A stretch of DNA of 64,000 nt from positions 4,828,142 through 4,892,141 of the forward strand of contig NC_085111.1 of the NCBI RefSeq assembly GCF_030269925.1, given 5' to 3'. Numbering within the stretch: the stretch's first letter is position 1; each line of letters opens with the position of its first letter. Positions 1 to 11,700 of this stretch are shown here, piece after piece. The stretch comes from Bombyx mori. Taxonomy: Eukaryota > Arthropoda > Insecta > Lepidoptera > Bombycidae. Below the pieces are notes generated by a model. It had not been told where the DNA came from and made no database searches. It saw only the letters and a program-made list of their open reading frames with translations. The translations under genes were made by a program, and so were the position numbers.

Positions 1-140
1 ATATTCATATTTTTATGAAAAATGATATTATGAAGTGAAATGAAATGTGATATTATGGAGTGAAATGAAATGAAGATGATTAATTTGAGACATTAATCAA
101 AAGGGATGAAATGAAATGAGATGAGATGATATGGAATGAA
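1..140. repeat. degenerate GAAAT/GAGAT-rich simple repeat
   Basis: The first 140 bases are built from short variants of tgaaatgaaatgagatgatat in imperfect tandem. They run into the interspersed repeat that follows. No coding signal is seen. The right part (from about 117) is also found inverted at about 10160-10180, so it may be the terminal part of that repeat rather than a separate microsatellite. Confidence 0.5.
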
Positions 141-400
141 ATGTAATCTCAGTAAAATTGTGGTCATTTACTAAGATTTTTTCAGTGGACTTTTTGGAGG
201 ATCCCGAGAAGTTACGTACAGCGGCTTTGTTTCATTTTCCCACGTTTGTGCACTTTCACAGATATTAAACAGTTAATAAACCACTATTATTACACATTTA
301 AACCCGAAGAAACACTAAATAGACAAATTAAAACAAATCACACAACTTCACACCTCGCGTTCCCGCCAAAAAGTCATTATTCCTACATAAACTGTAGCTT
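117..400. repeat. interspersed repeat I, copy 1 (inverted copy at 9925-10180)
   Basis: About 280 bp are closely similar to the reverse complement of 9925-10180, including the shared segments cagtggactttttggagga and cgcgttcccgccaaaaagtc. The short frame inside it is not coding. The family is not identified; it behaves like a non-autonomous transposable element with copies on both strands. Confidence 0.6.
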
Positions 401-944
401 CAAGGGGATAGTTTGCAGTTCTTATTGAACGGTTTATACATTAAATAACGTTAATGTTGTTACTGTTAGTATTTTAGTTTAAGTACTGCCGAAGCAAGTA
501 CTGTTGTTACTGTTGGAGAAACAATTTTGTTTTGTAATGTAATACCGAAATACTTTACGAGATGGCGTTACAAAAAATCCCTTCCCAAAACTATAAAACC
601 GTTGTGATTGTCTACGAATAATAAATAATATAATAACTAATATTTATTCGTAGGTGATTGTTTAAGATGCTATGAATATTTCGGTTTTGATTTCATCAAA
701 ATAACTTGAACTTTACTACTGAATTCCGATGAAAATTCTAATTAAGGCTGAGTTAAGTTCAGCTTTTTATTTAAGCCTCTTACTGTAGTTTTTAAATTAC
801 ATTTATGCGGATTGATGTTTCAAGGCTTTCAGATTTAAATTTAAATTCTGAAATAATTAAGAACAGCGTCATCTACCCTTCACATTTGAAACAAAATTTA
901 ATTCGGTTTAAATTTGTAAAAGTTGATGTTGATTATTATTACAC

Positions 945-1178
945 TGTAACGCAGCGTTCCGTTTCGCGGGGCAACAGCAACCAAAGGGAATGTGACTCAG
1001 GTCCGTGCCGCGACGACCCACCCCGCGCTACCCGCGCCCGCGCATCTGTTGCATCATTCGCACCCCCAATTATGGCAATTAGTGCGCGCCAGACTTTGAA
1101 GCGGAATATACGCGTCCCCGGTCGATACCGGAACTGACAACCCGAGAGTCTCATGCCAGTCGGGCACCTAACATTAAA
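945..1178 (+). repeat. 5' LTR of the Gypsy-type element
   Basis: This is a 234-bp terminal repeat starting TGTAACGCAGCG and matching 3948-4172. It carries a duplicated 9-bp stretch (atggcaatt, about 1072-1080) that the 3' LTR lacks. This copy would hold the element promoter; no obvious TATA box was picked out. Confidence 0.88.
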
Positions 1179-1339
1179 CTGGCAGCCCAAGCGCGGGCCC
1201 TTTAACTAGTATTTCGGAGTGAATCTACGTAATTACGACACGTACTCGTCGTCAGTCACGGCGTCAATCCGATTTTCAAGACGTTGAAGAAAAAATTGGT
1301 TCAACCGCGGGACCGACGCCAACATTTACCGCAAACAAC

Positions 1340-3703
1340 ATGGCGTCATTACAAGAAAGTCAAATGGCAGCATTCGAACGCCTACTCGACCGAGTTTTTG
1401 AGCATAAAACTCAACTCGAATCATCAGCAACACCGACGTCGGAGCCGACATCGCCGCCTTCCTCGACGCCCGCTCACCATTCTGGGAACTTCGCGTCATG
1501 CACGGCGCGGTTCAGCGGAGCGCCCGGCGACTCACTCGACGGTTTCCTTGACGCGGTCGAATCATACAAAGATTGTGCTGACGTAGGACACGCCATCGCG
1601 TTACGAGGACTCTCGATGTTACTAACCGGAAATGCAGCCGTGTGGTGGCAAGGCGTTAAAGCTAGCATCACTTCCTGGGACGACGCTTTATCATCGTTAC
1701 GAAGCGCTTTCGGTGATTGCAGACCGCCCCATCGAGTCTACTTAGAGCTCTTCAAAATGTCGCAAGGACAAAGAGAGAAGACGGAGATCTTCGTTGCCAG
1801 AGCACGAGCCCTGCTAGCTCGACTCCCACCTGGTGACCTTAGTGAGAAAGTTCAAATTGATATGCTTTACGGCCTTCTACACCGTCGTGTTCGTAAAAGA
1901 TTAAGAAGAGACGAAATAACTTCATACGACACGTTATTAAAGAAAACGCGCCATATCGAGGATTCCATCTACGAGACCAGTCCGCCTGAATTTATTCATC
2001 ATCCTCAGCGAGCGACGCCACGTTCATCGGGTAGTACCGTAGGCGAAGTTCCCGCCGGTGCTTCGACTTCGGCGCGGATGACGCCGCGGAAAATATTCAA
2101 CTCGGGCGCCGCTGGCGGCCCGCCACGCGACGACAGCGCTGCGCCGAGCACCGTTCGAGTCCCCGCGCCTCGCTACACGAACACTGATAATGTATCATCT
2201 ACGTCGATTGTTAAAAGACTGTTCTGTGTTTATTGCAAAAAGTACGGACATATTCGTGATGAGTGTTTAAAATTAGCGTCAAAAACGAAATTCGACAACG
2301 AAAATACGCTAGCTGTATCCTCGTGTTACGGGTGTGGTACCAAAGGTGTTACTCGGTCTCAGTGTACAAAGTGTAACGCAAGTTATTACGCCGTCGACGC
2401 TGCACGGACCCGATCAGTCACATCCGATTTACCTATTGGTAAAGTAAATACACAGCTGTCAAGTTCAGTGAACTCTATTCATCGCGACAGCTCGTTGCAT
2501 ACAGCTTGCACTTCAAACACCGTAAAGTCGTCCATTTATATTAATAATCGTAAACAATGTTTTGTTGATAATGAAAATAATTATTATCCTACCGATTTTA
2601 AGGCGATTCTTCCTCCGCGCTTTTTCGGTACTGATAACAAGGTTAGACTTCAAAATTATTCTAGACTTAATCATAATATAAACAATAATATTAGTTCTAG
2701 GAATAGGCCCCTGATGCGTTACTCGAGTGGTACCGAACCAAAACATAGTTATTCCGAGGTGCCAAGTGGCCGCGATAGGGTGACCATGATGAACGGAAAT
2801 AGGGTGACCACGGAAAACGTCGGACATTTTTCGACAATTAATTCTAATGTGAAAAGTGTTGCCCAGAGTAACTCTACTGAGCACCAGGTTAGGTTAAGAC
2901 CAATTTTAAGTGTTCAAATGTTAGGTATACGAGGTAATGCTTTGTTGGATACGGGAGCTAAGAGTAGCGTTGCCGGAGCGTTGCTTTATGAATTGCTGTT
3001 AAAGCATAACCATCCGTGTGAGGAAACCACGCGTCGGGTGAGGCTTGCAGACGGTTCCGCGCGCACCCGCCGAGTTTTGCTCACTACTCTAGAAGTAAGG
3101 ATAAGTCCCGAAAGGTCAGTAACCCTTGAATTTACTGTTTTTCCAGATGCTCAAAATAATGAAACTTTGCTTGGCATGGATTTTTTGGTGGCGGCAGGTA
3201 TTGTGCTTGACTTTGCTTCATCCACTTGGCATTTTTCGGGAAAACGGGTTACCTATCCAATTGAATATGAGTGCCCTAAGCCATGCATGTTTGCTTCTAC
3301 TGCTGACTTCCTGCGTGATGATAAGGGTTCTATGCTTGGCTCCGATGAACGGCAGCAGCTATCACATTTATTGCAGGAGAATGGAGACATCTTTAGGGTG
3401 GGGGGAGCCCCAACCCTTTACGCCGAGCACCACATTGATACCGGTGATCATCCGCCTATATCGGTACCGCCGTATAGGCTCACTCCTGTGCTTCAACAGC
3501 GAGGAGAGGTTCTCGCAATCGATTTGTTCGGGCCACTGCCAGAAGGAGAGCAGGGGGAGCGATGGGTACTCCTGGTAGAGGATGTAGCTACAAGATGGGT
3601 AGAACTCTACGCACTTGTTGATGCCACCGCCGTGGCTTGCTCCCGAGTCCTACTGGAAGAGTATTTCCTTCGTTATGGCTTGCTTATGCGTCTAGGGGTG
3701 TAA
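1340..3703 (+). CDS. gag-protease polyprotein of the Gypsy element, with truncated pol pieces
   Basis: A 787-residue uninterrupted frame. Residues 1-230 look like a retrotransposon Gag with the WWQG-containing core. A CCHC zinc knuckle (CVYCKKYGHIRDEC) starts near residue 296, and a second cysteine cluster follows. A retropepsin domain has its DTGA active site at about residue 537 and the LLGMDFL motif later. The frame then enters the first residues of the reverse transcriptase region and jumps at about nucleotide 3500 (residue 720) straight into an integrase-like stretch (IDLFGPLPEG), showing that most of pol has been deleted in frame. It stops at 3703. Gag and protease could still be made. 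This is a mobile-element protein, not a host gene. The Met at 1340 is the first in frame after the primer site. Confidence 0.85.
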   Translation: MASLQESQMAAFERLLDRVFEHKTQLESSATPTSEPTSPPSSTPAHHSGNFASCTARFSGAPGDSLDGFLDAVESYKDCADVGHAIALRGLSMLLTGNAAVWWQGVKASITSWDDALSSLRSAFGDCRPPHRVYLELFKMSQGQREKTEIFVARARALLARLPPGDLSEKVQIDMLYGLLHRRVRKRLRRDEITSYDTLLKKTRHIEDSIYETSPPEFIHHPQRATPRSSGSTVGEVPAGASTSARMTPRKIFNSGAAGGPPRDDSAAPSTVRVPAPRYTNTDNVSSTSIVKRLFCVYCKKYGHIRDECLKLASKTKFDNENTLAVSSCYGCGTKGVTRSQCTKCNASYYAVDAARTRSVTSDLPIGKVNTQLSSSVNSIHRDSSLHTACTSNTVKSSIYINNRKQCFVDNENNYYPTDFKAILPPRFFGTDNKVRLQNYSRLNHNINNNISSRNRPLMRYSSGTEPKHSYSEVPSGRDRVTMMNGNRVTTENVGHFSTINSNVKSVAQSNSTEHQVRLRPILSVQMLGIRGNALLDTGAKSSVAGALLYELLLKHNHPCEETTRRVRLADGSARTRRVLLTTLEVRISPERSVTLEFTVFPDAQNNETLLGMDFLVAAGIVLDFASSTWHFSGKRVTYPIEYECPKPCMFASTADFLRDDKGSMLGSDERQQLSHLLQENGDIFRVGGAPTLYAEHHIDTGDHPPISVPPYRLTPVLQQRGEVLAIDLFGPLPEGEQGERWVLLVEDVATRWVELYALVDATAVACSRVLLEEYFLRYGLLMRLGV

Positions 3704-3947
3704 CACGTAAGTTCATGCTACGACGGGATGGCCCGTATCGCGTAGTAAAGATAGTTAGTCCTACAACGTACTTCATAGCAGACTTGTCAAACAATGTCGC
3801 GGATTTAAATCCGCGGTGTGATACTCACTCTCCGTCAAATTCAAGTACGGATCCAATTATGCCAAAGAGGCAGAGAGGAAGGCCGCGTCTTCAGACTAAC
3901 AGTCCCAAGTTGGACTCGGGACGCGTTCCCAACTTGGAGGGGGAGTA
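3637..3947 (+). pseudogene. remnant of integrase C-terminal region, out of frame
   Basis: A second frame, shifted from the main polyprotein, reads RRDGPYRVVKIVSPTTYFI, typical of the region after the integrase core in Gypsy elements. It is joined to the preceding integrase fragment at about 3695, where a second deletion appears. The stretch ends in the polypurine tract before the 3' LTR. It cannot be translated as part of the gag-pol frame. Confidence 0.65.
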
Positions 3948-4172
3948 TGTAACGCAGCGTTCCGTTTCGCGGGGCAACAGCAGCCAAAGAGAATGTGACT
4001 CAGGTCCGTGCCGCGACGACCCACCCCGCGCTACCCGCGCCCGCGCATCTGTTGCATCATTCGCACCCCCAATTAGTGCGCGCCAGACTTTGAAGCGGAA
4101 TACACGCGTCCCCGGTCGATACCGGAACTGACAACCCGAGAGTCTCATGCCAGTCGGGCACCTAACATTAAA
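3948..4172 (+). repeat. 3' LTR of the Gypsy-type element
   Basis: A 225-bp copy of the 5' LTR, preceded by a polypurine tract and followed by the ACAC target duplication. Confidence 0.88.
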
Positions 4173-4280
4173 ACACTAATTAATTGAGCGTTTCATTAGC
4201 TTTTAAGCTGAGTGACTATTTATAATTTATTTTTATTAAGTAATAAATGAGCAAAAAATAATACTTAACAAAAAGATGAA

Positions 4281-5322
4281 ATCCGAACAAAAACAGTTTC
4301 ACTGTAAAAAATTGCGCCAAGTCCACGTTTATAAAACTCATCTCAATAACATTTGCACTTTACAAAAAAAAGACTTCAATAGCTTTCATTCTCTACAAAA
4401 ATATGTGAAATACAAAAAAATACCAAGAAACCGTCATAAAGATGAAAAAATTAAAAAAAAATTGTTGAAAATTTAAAAATAAAAAAATAAAAATTTTATC
4501 GTGCTTGGCGCGCGTCATTGAGTACCCCAAAATTTTTCGGAAGAATTTCAACCCGAGAAAAAAACCATTTTGCTTTAATATACAGTGAAAGCTGAAAAAG
4601 TTACCCAGGTTGTCTTTTTCGCTCTTGTTAGCGTTTTATGAGAAATTGAGACAGAACTACGGTAATTTTCAACAGCTCTCACTATATACCTATGGGCTAT
4701 TATATGCCAAATCGACCACTTTTGCGTCCGACCCCTTTAGATTCAGCTGAAACTTTATTATTCTTTTCTACCCTTTGAAAAACATCTTTGAGAATTTTTT
4801 CAAATGTTTTGAAGCCAACGTATACATACGTATCGACTCGTAAGTAGTTTGTATTTCTATAAGCGAACACGAGAGGGTGTTTAGTTCAAATCATAAAAGA
4901 TGAGTGGGAAATGAAAAAAATTCAAATAACATACGTATGAGATGTCGATTTTACTTAACTTTGTAAAACTTATTATGAAATAATAATTCATTAATTACAT
5001 TTATGCATTTCATAGGTTGACCTACTTATAAATTTCTAAACATTGAAAGGATGTTCATTTATCCTGAAAATTTTGGGGTACTCAATGACGCGCGCCAAGT
5101 ACGATAAAATTTTTATTTTTTTATTTTTAAATTTTCAACAATTTTTTTTTAATTTTTTCATCTTTATGACGGTTTCTTGGTATTTTTTTGTATTTCACAT
5201 ATTTTTGTAGAGAATGAAAGCTATTGAAGTCTTTTTTTTGTAAAGTGCAAATGTTATTGAGATGAGTTTTATAAACGTGGACTTGGCGCAATTTTTTACA
5301 GTGAAACTGTTTTTGTTCGGAT
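4281..5322. mobile_element. 1.04-kb element with ~256-bp terminal inverted repeats
   Basis: Bases 4281-4536 are almost exactly the reverse complement of 5067-5322; both ends read atccgaacaaaaacag outward to inward. The unique centre of about 530 bp has no long frame. This is a foldback/MITE-like DNA element. The short frame at 4276-4476 lies wholly in the left arm and is not a gene. A clear target duplication was not found. Directly to the right lies a fragment of repeat family B, so the element sits at or in the edge of that repeat. Confidence 0.85.
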
Positions 5323-5530
5323 CGCTATTTCAGCTACCCGAGAACCAGTAGGTGAGCTCACGGCCGGAAATCTGAGAGTTTGCTAACAACAGCCCTAGTA
5401 AGAGCAGAGCTTCAATGAGTCTACCACCGGATCGGAATCGCGACCCACTGTGAGAAGATCTGGCGATAAACTCAGTGGGCTGTATCTGTGTGTCTAGATT
5501 ACACGTTGAACTCTTTGGAGTTCGACTAGA
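5323..5530 (-). repeat. repeat family B fragment
   Basis: This copy matches other copies near 16.7, 26.4, 32.6, 35.2, 40.5, 45.4 and 53.3 kb through shared blocks such as caccggatcgg and gagaaactcagtgggctgt. In the longest copies it ends in an A-rich tail after aggtag, so I treat it as the 3' part of a retroposon of unknown clade; the tail defines the strand. Confidence 0.7.
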
Positions 5531-5760
5531 ACGGTGACAAACCTAACCATGAACACGGTCGATCAACCAAAACAAATTTAAAGTCCTTGTGGAAATAAGC
5601 AATTAATAAGCAGTGTAGTTTCATGCATTTGAATAGTGACGTCAATACTCACTTTCATATATTCAAAAATTCAGTTTACCGAAATTGGAAAAGGAAATAC
5701 CAATTTTTTTTTAAACTACTTTTTTACACTATTATAAATATTAATTTATTTATTTTTCAG

Positions 5761-8700
5761 TACGTCACGAATGAGGATTCTGTATGCATCATCCGCACGA
5801 ACAAGAATGCTCCCAACTACAGGCTGATCATGATCGACCTCCAGAATCCCGCCAAGGAAAACTGGCGGACGTTAGTACCCGTAAGTTCGAAGGTTTACGA
5901 CGATACGTCTTGAACGCATTCGTATTAAGGTGCGGCCAGATTCGAAACCTCAGTGTTTTTGGGTTTATAGTAATTTTTGAATGCGTGAAAATAAATGCTG
6001 CTCAATTATTTGGTTAAGGCAGCGTCGCACGTTGTTACACTAATACGCTTGTTGTCTGCAGGAACACCCGACGGACGTGCTGGATTGGGCGGCCGCCGTA
6101 GACCAAGATAAACTGGTCATACACTACATCAGGGACGTAAAGGTGACGTATTTCAAAATTTGAATTTCTCTGTCATGATAATCGAGCTTTGCTCGGTTTT
6201 TTTTTGATAACGCCATCTTGTTGTGTCTTTAAAGCGGTTAGTTGCCCTCAATTAAGAAAAATAGTATTATTATTCGCCAATAGATGTCGGGAAGAGCTGA
6301 TTATTCAAAATACGAATAAAACATTTTCTGAAAATAAATCGTAGCTAGATCGATTTATCGCCCCCGTAATCCCCAGTATACTAAATTTTATGAAAATTGT
6401 TGGAACCGTTTCCGAGATTCAGATTATATATATACAAGAATTGCTCGTTTAAAGGTATAAGATGTCGAACATCTAACAACGCTTATAAACATTGCATATG
6501 ACATTAGCACAGTTTATGTAACTACCAATCTAATGTCACTACTTCGACTGAATTACTGATAAATGCTAATTTTAAAAAAAATGTTGTACAATTATTAACA
6601 TCCCATTTATACATCTTTATATGGGCACGCAAAAGGTTTGTTGATAAGACCGAAGTAGGTATAAGGTGTATTCGACACTTGCATATACTATTTAGCGACA
6701 ATACATTAGAGAGAGAGAGAGAGAGAGAGAGTATTCTTTATTGTACATTATTAGAGATTCAATTTTATATTAATACCGTAATCGTATCGCTTACCCAATG
6801 AATCTATACTTACATTATGGAGGGTATACGTAACTTCCATAATAATGTCCTTCGAACTACCCACATAATGCTGTTTTTTTTTTTTCAATTACTTTTTTAC
6901 AATTTTATTGTATTTATTACTTTAGTTAGCTGATTATTCAAGTGTCGACATATAACACTTTAGTCGTCGGTGACTACGAAAAGTGTAAATTATTTGAAAC
7001 TTCGCTAATAAAAAACTCCCGAGATTGTACCGTAATAGTTTTGTAGCCTTGTGAGTCCCCACGGGCAGGTACCTACTGCCTTGACCGTTTTTGCCGAGAA
7101 GCAGTAATGCGTTTCGGTATATAAAGGGCGATCCAAAAAAAAAATTGTGTCTATGACTCGCGAGAATCTTTTTTTTTTTTAATATTCATATTGATTATTT
7201 AATTTCAGAGCGTACTTCAATTGCACGACTTGAAAACTGGCGAATTTATACAAACGTTTCCGTTGGACGTCGGCTCCGTGGTCGGCTTCACCGGCAAGAA
7301 GAATCAAACGGAAATATTCTATCACTTCATGTCGTTCCTCACGCCGGGAGTCATCTACCACGTGGACTTCAAACAGAAGCCGTATACTCCGAAGGTGCGT
7401 AATAAAACGTGTTTTATGAGTAAACTAGCCATACTCGCCCGCTTCGAATTTAAAATTAACATTATTATTTAATGTCATTATTATTAGGGAGTCCAACACT
7501 CATATAAATATTAGCCTATCCATTAAGTACATGTATTTTCTACATGGATACCAAGTTTCAAATCAATCGGATGCATGGTTCAGTAGTTATAAGGGAACAT
7601 CCGTAAAAACCACTAGATTTATATATTAGTATAGATTGCGGTTGAGAGTAGACTAGAGATTTATTGTCAAAGTTCTACACAGACTGACAGTTGATGACAG
7701 ATGGCGCTAGCTAATCATTTACATTCTGTTACAATATTGAGATCGTAACACATCGTGTAATAAAGATACAACCCGCAAAATTATGAGTTGCGTAATTACT
7801 GGTGGTAGGACCTTTTGTGAGTCCGCGCGGGTAGGTACCACCACCCTGCCTATTTCTGCCGTGAAGCAGTAATGCGTTTCGGGTTGGCAGCCGTTACTAC
7901 AACTATACTGTGACCTTAATACTTATATCTCAAGATGGCTGGCGCCTTTACGTTGTAGATGTCTATGGGCTCCAGTAACCACTTAACACCAGGGGGCTGT
8001 GAGCTCGTCCACCCATCTAAGCAATAAATAAAAAATAAATAAACATTTTACTTACATTAAAATCAATTCGTTTTCTATAAAAATATATGTAATACTAGCG
8101 GACCCGACAGACGTCCCGTGAATGCATACACAAAAATTAATTCAAGTCGATCCAGTCGTTTAGTTGCAGTATCGATATAATAACATATATACCGACTGCA
8201 GCGCCATCTGCCGGGCTGATTTGTGAACCGAAACTATCCAGGGCGCCACCCAAACGCATACAAAGAAATTCATTCAAATCGGTCCAGCCGCTTAGGAGGA
8301 GTTCAGTGGCATAGACACGTACAGTAGAATTATATATATAAAAAATAATTTTATGAGAACACTATATCTATAGACATATGTGTGTATATATGTAATGTTA
8401 TAATCTCGTCCCAGGTGTTCAGAGAAGTTACAGTCAAAGGATTCGACGCGTCGCAGTACGAGGCCAAACAGATATTCTACTCCAGTAAAGACGGCACCAA
8501 AGTACCCATGTTCATTATTTCGAAAAAGGTAAAAGAATATAAACTAGCAATTGATAATTTACTTGAAAAAAAATGGTCACGAAAAACTATGGAATAGTTA
8601 AATATTTAAATGTTTTTATCGTTATTTTCTTTTTTTTTTTTTTTTTTTTATTGCCCTTGTAGGCAGACGAGCATACGGCCCACCTGATGGTGAGTGGTTA

Positions 8701-11700
8701 CCGTCGCCCATGGACTTCTGCAATGCCAGGGGCAGAGCCAAGCCGCTGCCTACCGCTTAATACTCTCCACAAGCCTCGTTTGAAGAAGGACATGTCATAG
8801 CGCTCGGGAAACACCGTGGAGGGGAGCTCATTCCATAGCCGGATGGTACGTGGCAAAAAAGACCTCTGGAAACGCACTGTGGATGACCGCAGTGGCTCCA
8901 GGTAGTATGGATGAACTCTACTCCGGTGGCGGGCGGTGTGATGGTAAAAACGAGATGCCTATATTTATTTCTATAATTTAATGTTTAATATGGTTATGAT
9001 AACTATGGTAATGACACTTATCGGGTTATATGTGAGTAACAGACTAGTTCTCGGCCCGCCTTGTGTTAAATGTTTACCGAAACCTGTAGACGAACCGTGA
9101 AACATACTTGAAAGCAGAAATAAGGAGGACGGCACACGTGTCCCATATATGAGGCCGCAAAGGTGGCCTAATAAATATGAAGATCATGAGATTTCATTTT
9201 AATTTTACACTACTTCGTAGGCAAAAACAATACGCGCGAAAATAATGTTTACAAAGGCATCTGTTATCTATGGGTGAAACTAGGGATAGGCCAGTTTTGC
9301 ATCAAAACTTGTTTTGGAGAGATGTGCTCCACACTAAACGCTTCATTTTTCCCCCTTTGCCTTTTCATGAGTTCTGTCTCATGCGAGGTTTGGACGTTGG
9401 TTGCTGAGCGACAGGAGGTTATAGTCGGTTCGACTCTGACATACTCCGCCCTCCATCCCCAGTAGAGGGCGGAAAGTCCGGCGATTTCCTCCTGATAAAA
9501 AAAGATGTTTTGAATAAATTGCAATATATAAATCCGAATATGAAAAATTGTGGGATTGGCCACTTTTGCGCTGACCGCCTCGTATCGTCCTCTCGCATTA
9601 AAACGATATAATCTCAAAACTTCTAATTTGAAAGCAGGGTGTTTTAAAGGTTTAACATGTGATATTTTTAATATTAATCATCTTTGCGACATTATTTTTT
9701 TATTTTTTACCAATTATAATATCTTATAAAATAAGAAAAAATTGTGTATTAATTTTGTTAATAGTAGTCAAAACATAGGTAAACTAAAAGAAAAACTGAT
9801 ACTAAAATACGCTCTTTTGACAGTATTTATGAGAAAAATACTGGTGATACCAAATGAGTCCGCATATCAACTCAATCTCGAATATTTTTGGAAATTGTAT
9901 ACTTTTAATGCGAGAAGACGATATGGGACTTTTTGGCGGGAACGCGAGGAGTGAAGTTGTGTGACTTGTTTTATTTTTTTCTATTTAGTGTTTCTTCTGG
10001 TTTAAATGTGTAATACAGTGGTTTATTAACTATTTAATATCTGCGAAAGTGCACAAATGTGGGAAAATGAAACAAAGCCGCTGGACGTAACATCTCGGGA
10101 TCCTCCAAAAAGTCCACTGAAAATATCTCAGTAAATGACCATCATTTTACTAAGATTATATGTCATCCCATATCATCTCATTGACTTAAAGGTCTTAAAG
10201 GTTTTAGTGACCAGGTCATAAAATCCTGTTAAAAAAAAAGACGATGTGGTGTGAGTAGAGCTGCCCCCACTGAGCCACATCCCTATGCTTACAGGATCTG
10301 CCGCGCGACGGCTCGAACCCGGTCCTGCTGTACGGCTACGGCGGCTTCAACATCAACGTGCAGCCCGGCTTCAGCGTCACGCGGCTCGTCTTCATGCAGC
10401 ACATGAACGGGATCGTCGCCATCCCCAACATCAGGGGCGGCGGGTGAGTTCCAACTACAGACTTATACTGGTGGTAGGACCTCTTGTGTTTCCGCACGGA
10501 TAGGTACCACCGCCCAGACTATTTCTGCCGTGAAGCAGTAATGCGTTTTGGTTTAAAGGGTGAGACAGCTGTTGTAACTTTACTGAGATTTTAGAACTTA
10601 TATCTCGAGGTGGGTGGCGCATTTACGTTGTAGATGCCTATGGGCTCCAGTAACCACTTAACACAAGGTGGGCTGTGAGCTCGTCCACCTATCTAAGCAA
10701 TAAAAAAAACTTGAACTACAGGCTCGTGTCTTTGGCAATTTGTAAGCAGTCACTGTAACAGTATTTTTGCATTTTGCACCCTACATGAGATAAACTAAGG
10801 GATAAGCAGCTGCGGAGAAGTAATTAAAAAAAAAAACGAAGCACGAAATATCAAAGACTGCTTTTAGTTATAAATAAATGTACATGTAAATGAGTTTATT
10901 TTGTATATTTTATTATATAAGGTGATTTAGGGGCTAACAGTCGTAATAATATGGATATTTTCCACCCTTCCCACTCGTCCCCTTTAAATAAACGACCGTG
11001 ATATTAAAATGCCAAAGTTTCATAAAAAAAAGTCCAGATAAACGGATTGTAGATACATAAATAAGTATTTTAATGTAATTTCAAAACAATATATTGATTC
11101 ACTGGGTCTGGAGTGAAGTTGAAGAAGACGCTGGTATCCGATGTATAAAACAAATGAATATATCATGTAAAGAACACGTTCTACCCTTCAAATACATTAC
11201 TGCTTCGCGGCAGAACTGAGCAAGCAATGTACAACAATAACAATAAGAACTAAATAGATAACAAGTTGTTTATGTAACAGGGAATACGGCGAGAGGTGGC
11301 ACAACGCGGGGCGGCTGCTGAACAAGCAGAACGTGTTCGACGACTTCCAGGCGGCGGCCGAGTACATGGTGTCGGAGCGGTACACGCGCCCCGCCCTCCT
11401 CACCATCCAGGGGGGCTCCAACGGCGGCCTGCTCGTCGCCGCCTGCATCAACCAGCGCCCCGACCTCTACGGGGCCGCCGTCGTGCAGGTCGGGTGAGTC
11501 GCTGACAGTACCCGCTGTGAGACCTGATGCTGTGATTGCTTAGATAGGTGGAAGAACTCACAGCCCATAGACGTCTATACGAAACCTGCTGTGATTGCTT
11601 TTATTGCTGGTGTGAAGTGGTTACCGGAGCCCATAGACATCTACAACGTAAATGCGCCAACCATCTTGACTAATATCGTCTTTTCGCATTAAAAGTGTAC

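Larger units (their letters stand above)
945..4172 (+). mobile_element. Ty3/Gypsy-type LTR retrotransposon with internal pol deletions
   Basis: Two direct repeats (945-1178 and 3948-4172), both starting TGTAAC and ending in CATTAAA, flank an internal region with one long gag-protease frame. A 4-bp direct repeat ACAC borders the element (941-944 and 4173-4176). A tRNA-type primer site starts with TGG at 1180, one base after the 5' LTR. A purine-rich tract (3936-3947) precedes the 3' LTR. The LTRs differ by three substitutions and one 9-bp indel, so insertion is fairly recent. Reverse transcriptase, RNase H and most of the integrase are missing, so it cannot move alone. It lies upstream of the first visible prolyl endopeptidase exon, probably in an intron. 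Confidence 0.9.

Noticed and set aside
246..428. Small + strand frame at the left edge
   Set aside because: It falls within interspersed repeat I, whose other copy at 9925-10180 does not preserve the frame.
4276..4476. 66-codon frame
   Set aside because: It lies inside the left arm of the inverted-repeat element and is Lys/Asn-rich from AT content alone.
5623..5913. Met-initiated start of the prolyl endopeptidase at 5623
   Set aside because: The residues before YVTNED are AT-rich and do not match the family; a good acceptor (ttttcag) sits right before 5761.
9274..9617. 117-codon - strand frame
   Set aside because: It spans the junctions between element G, the LINE tail and element H, so it is an accident of nested repeats.
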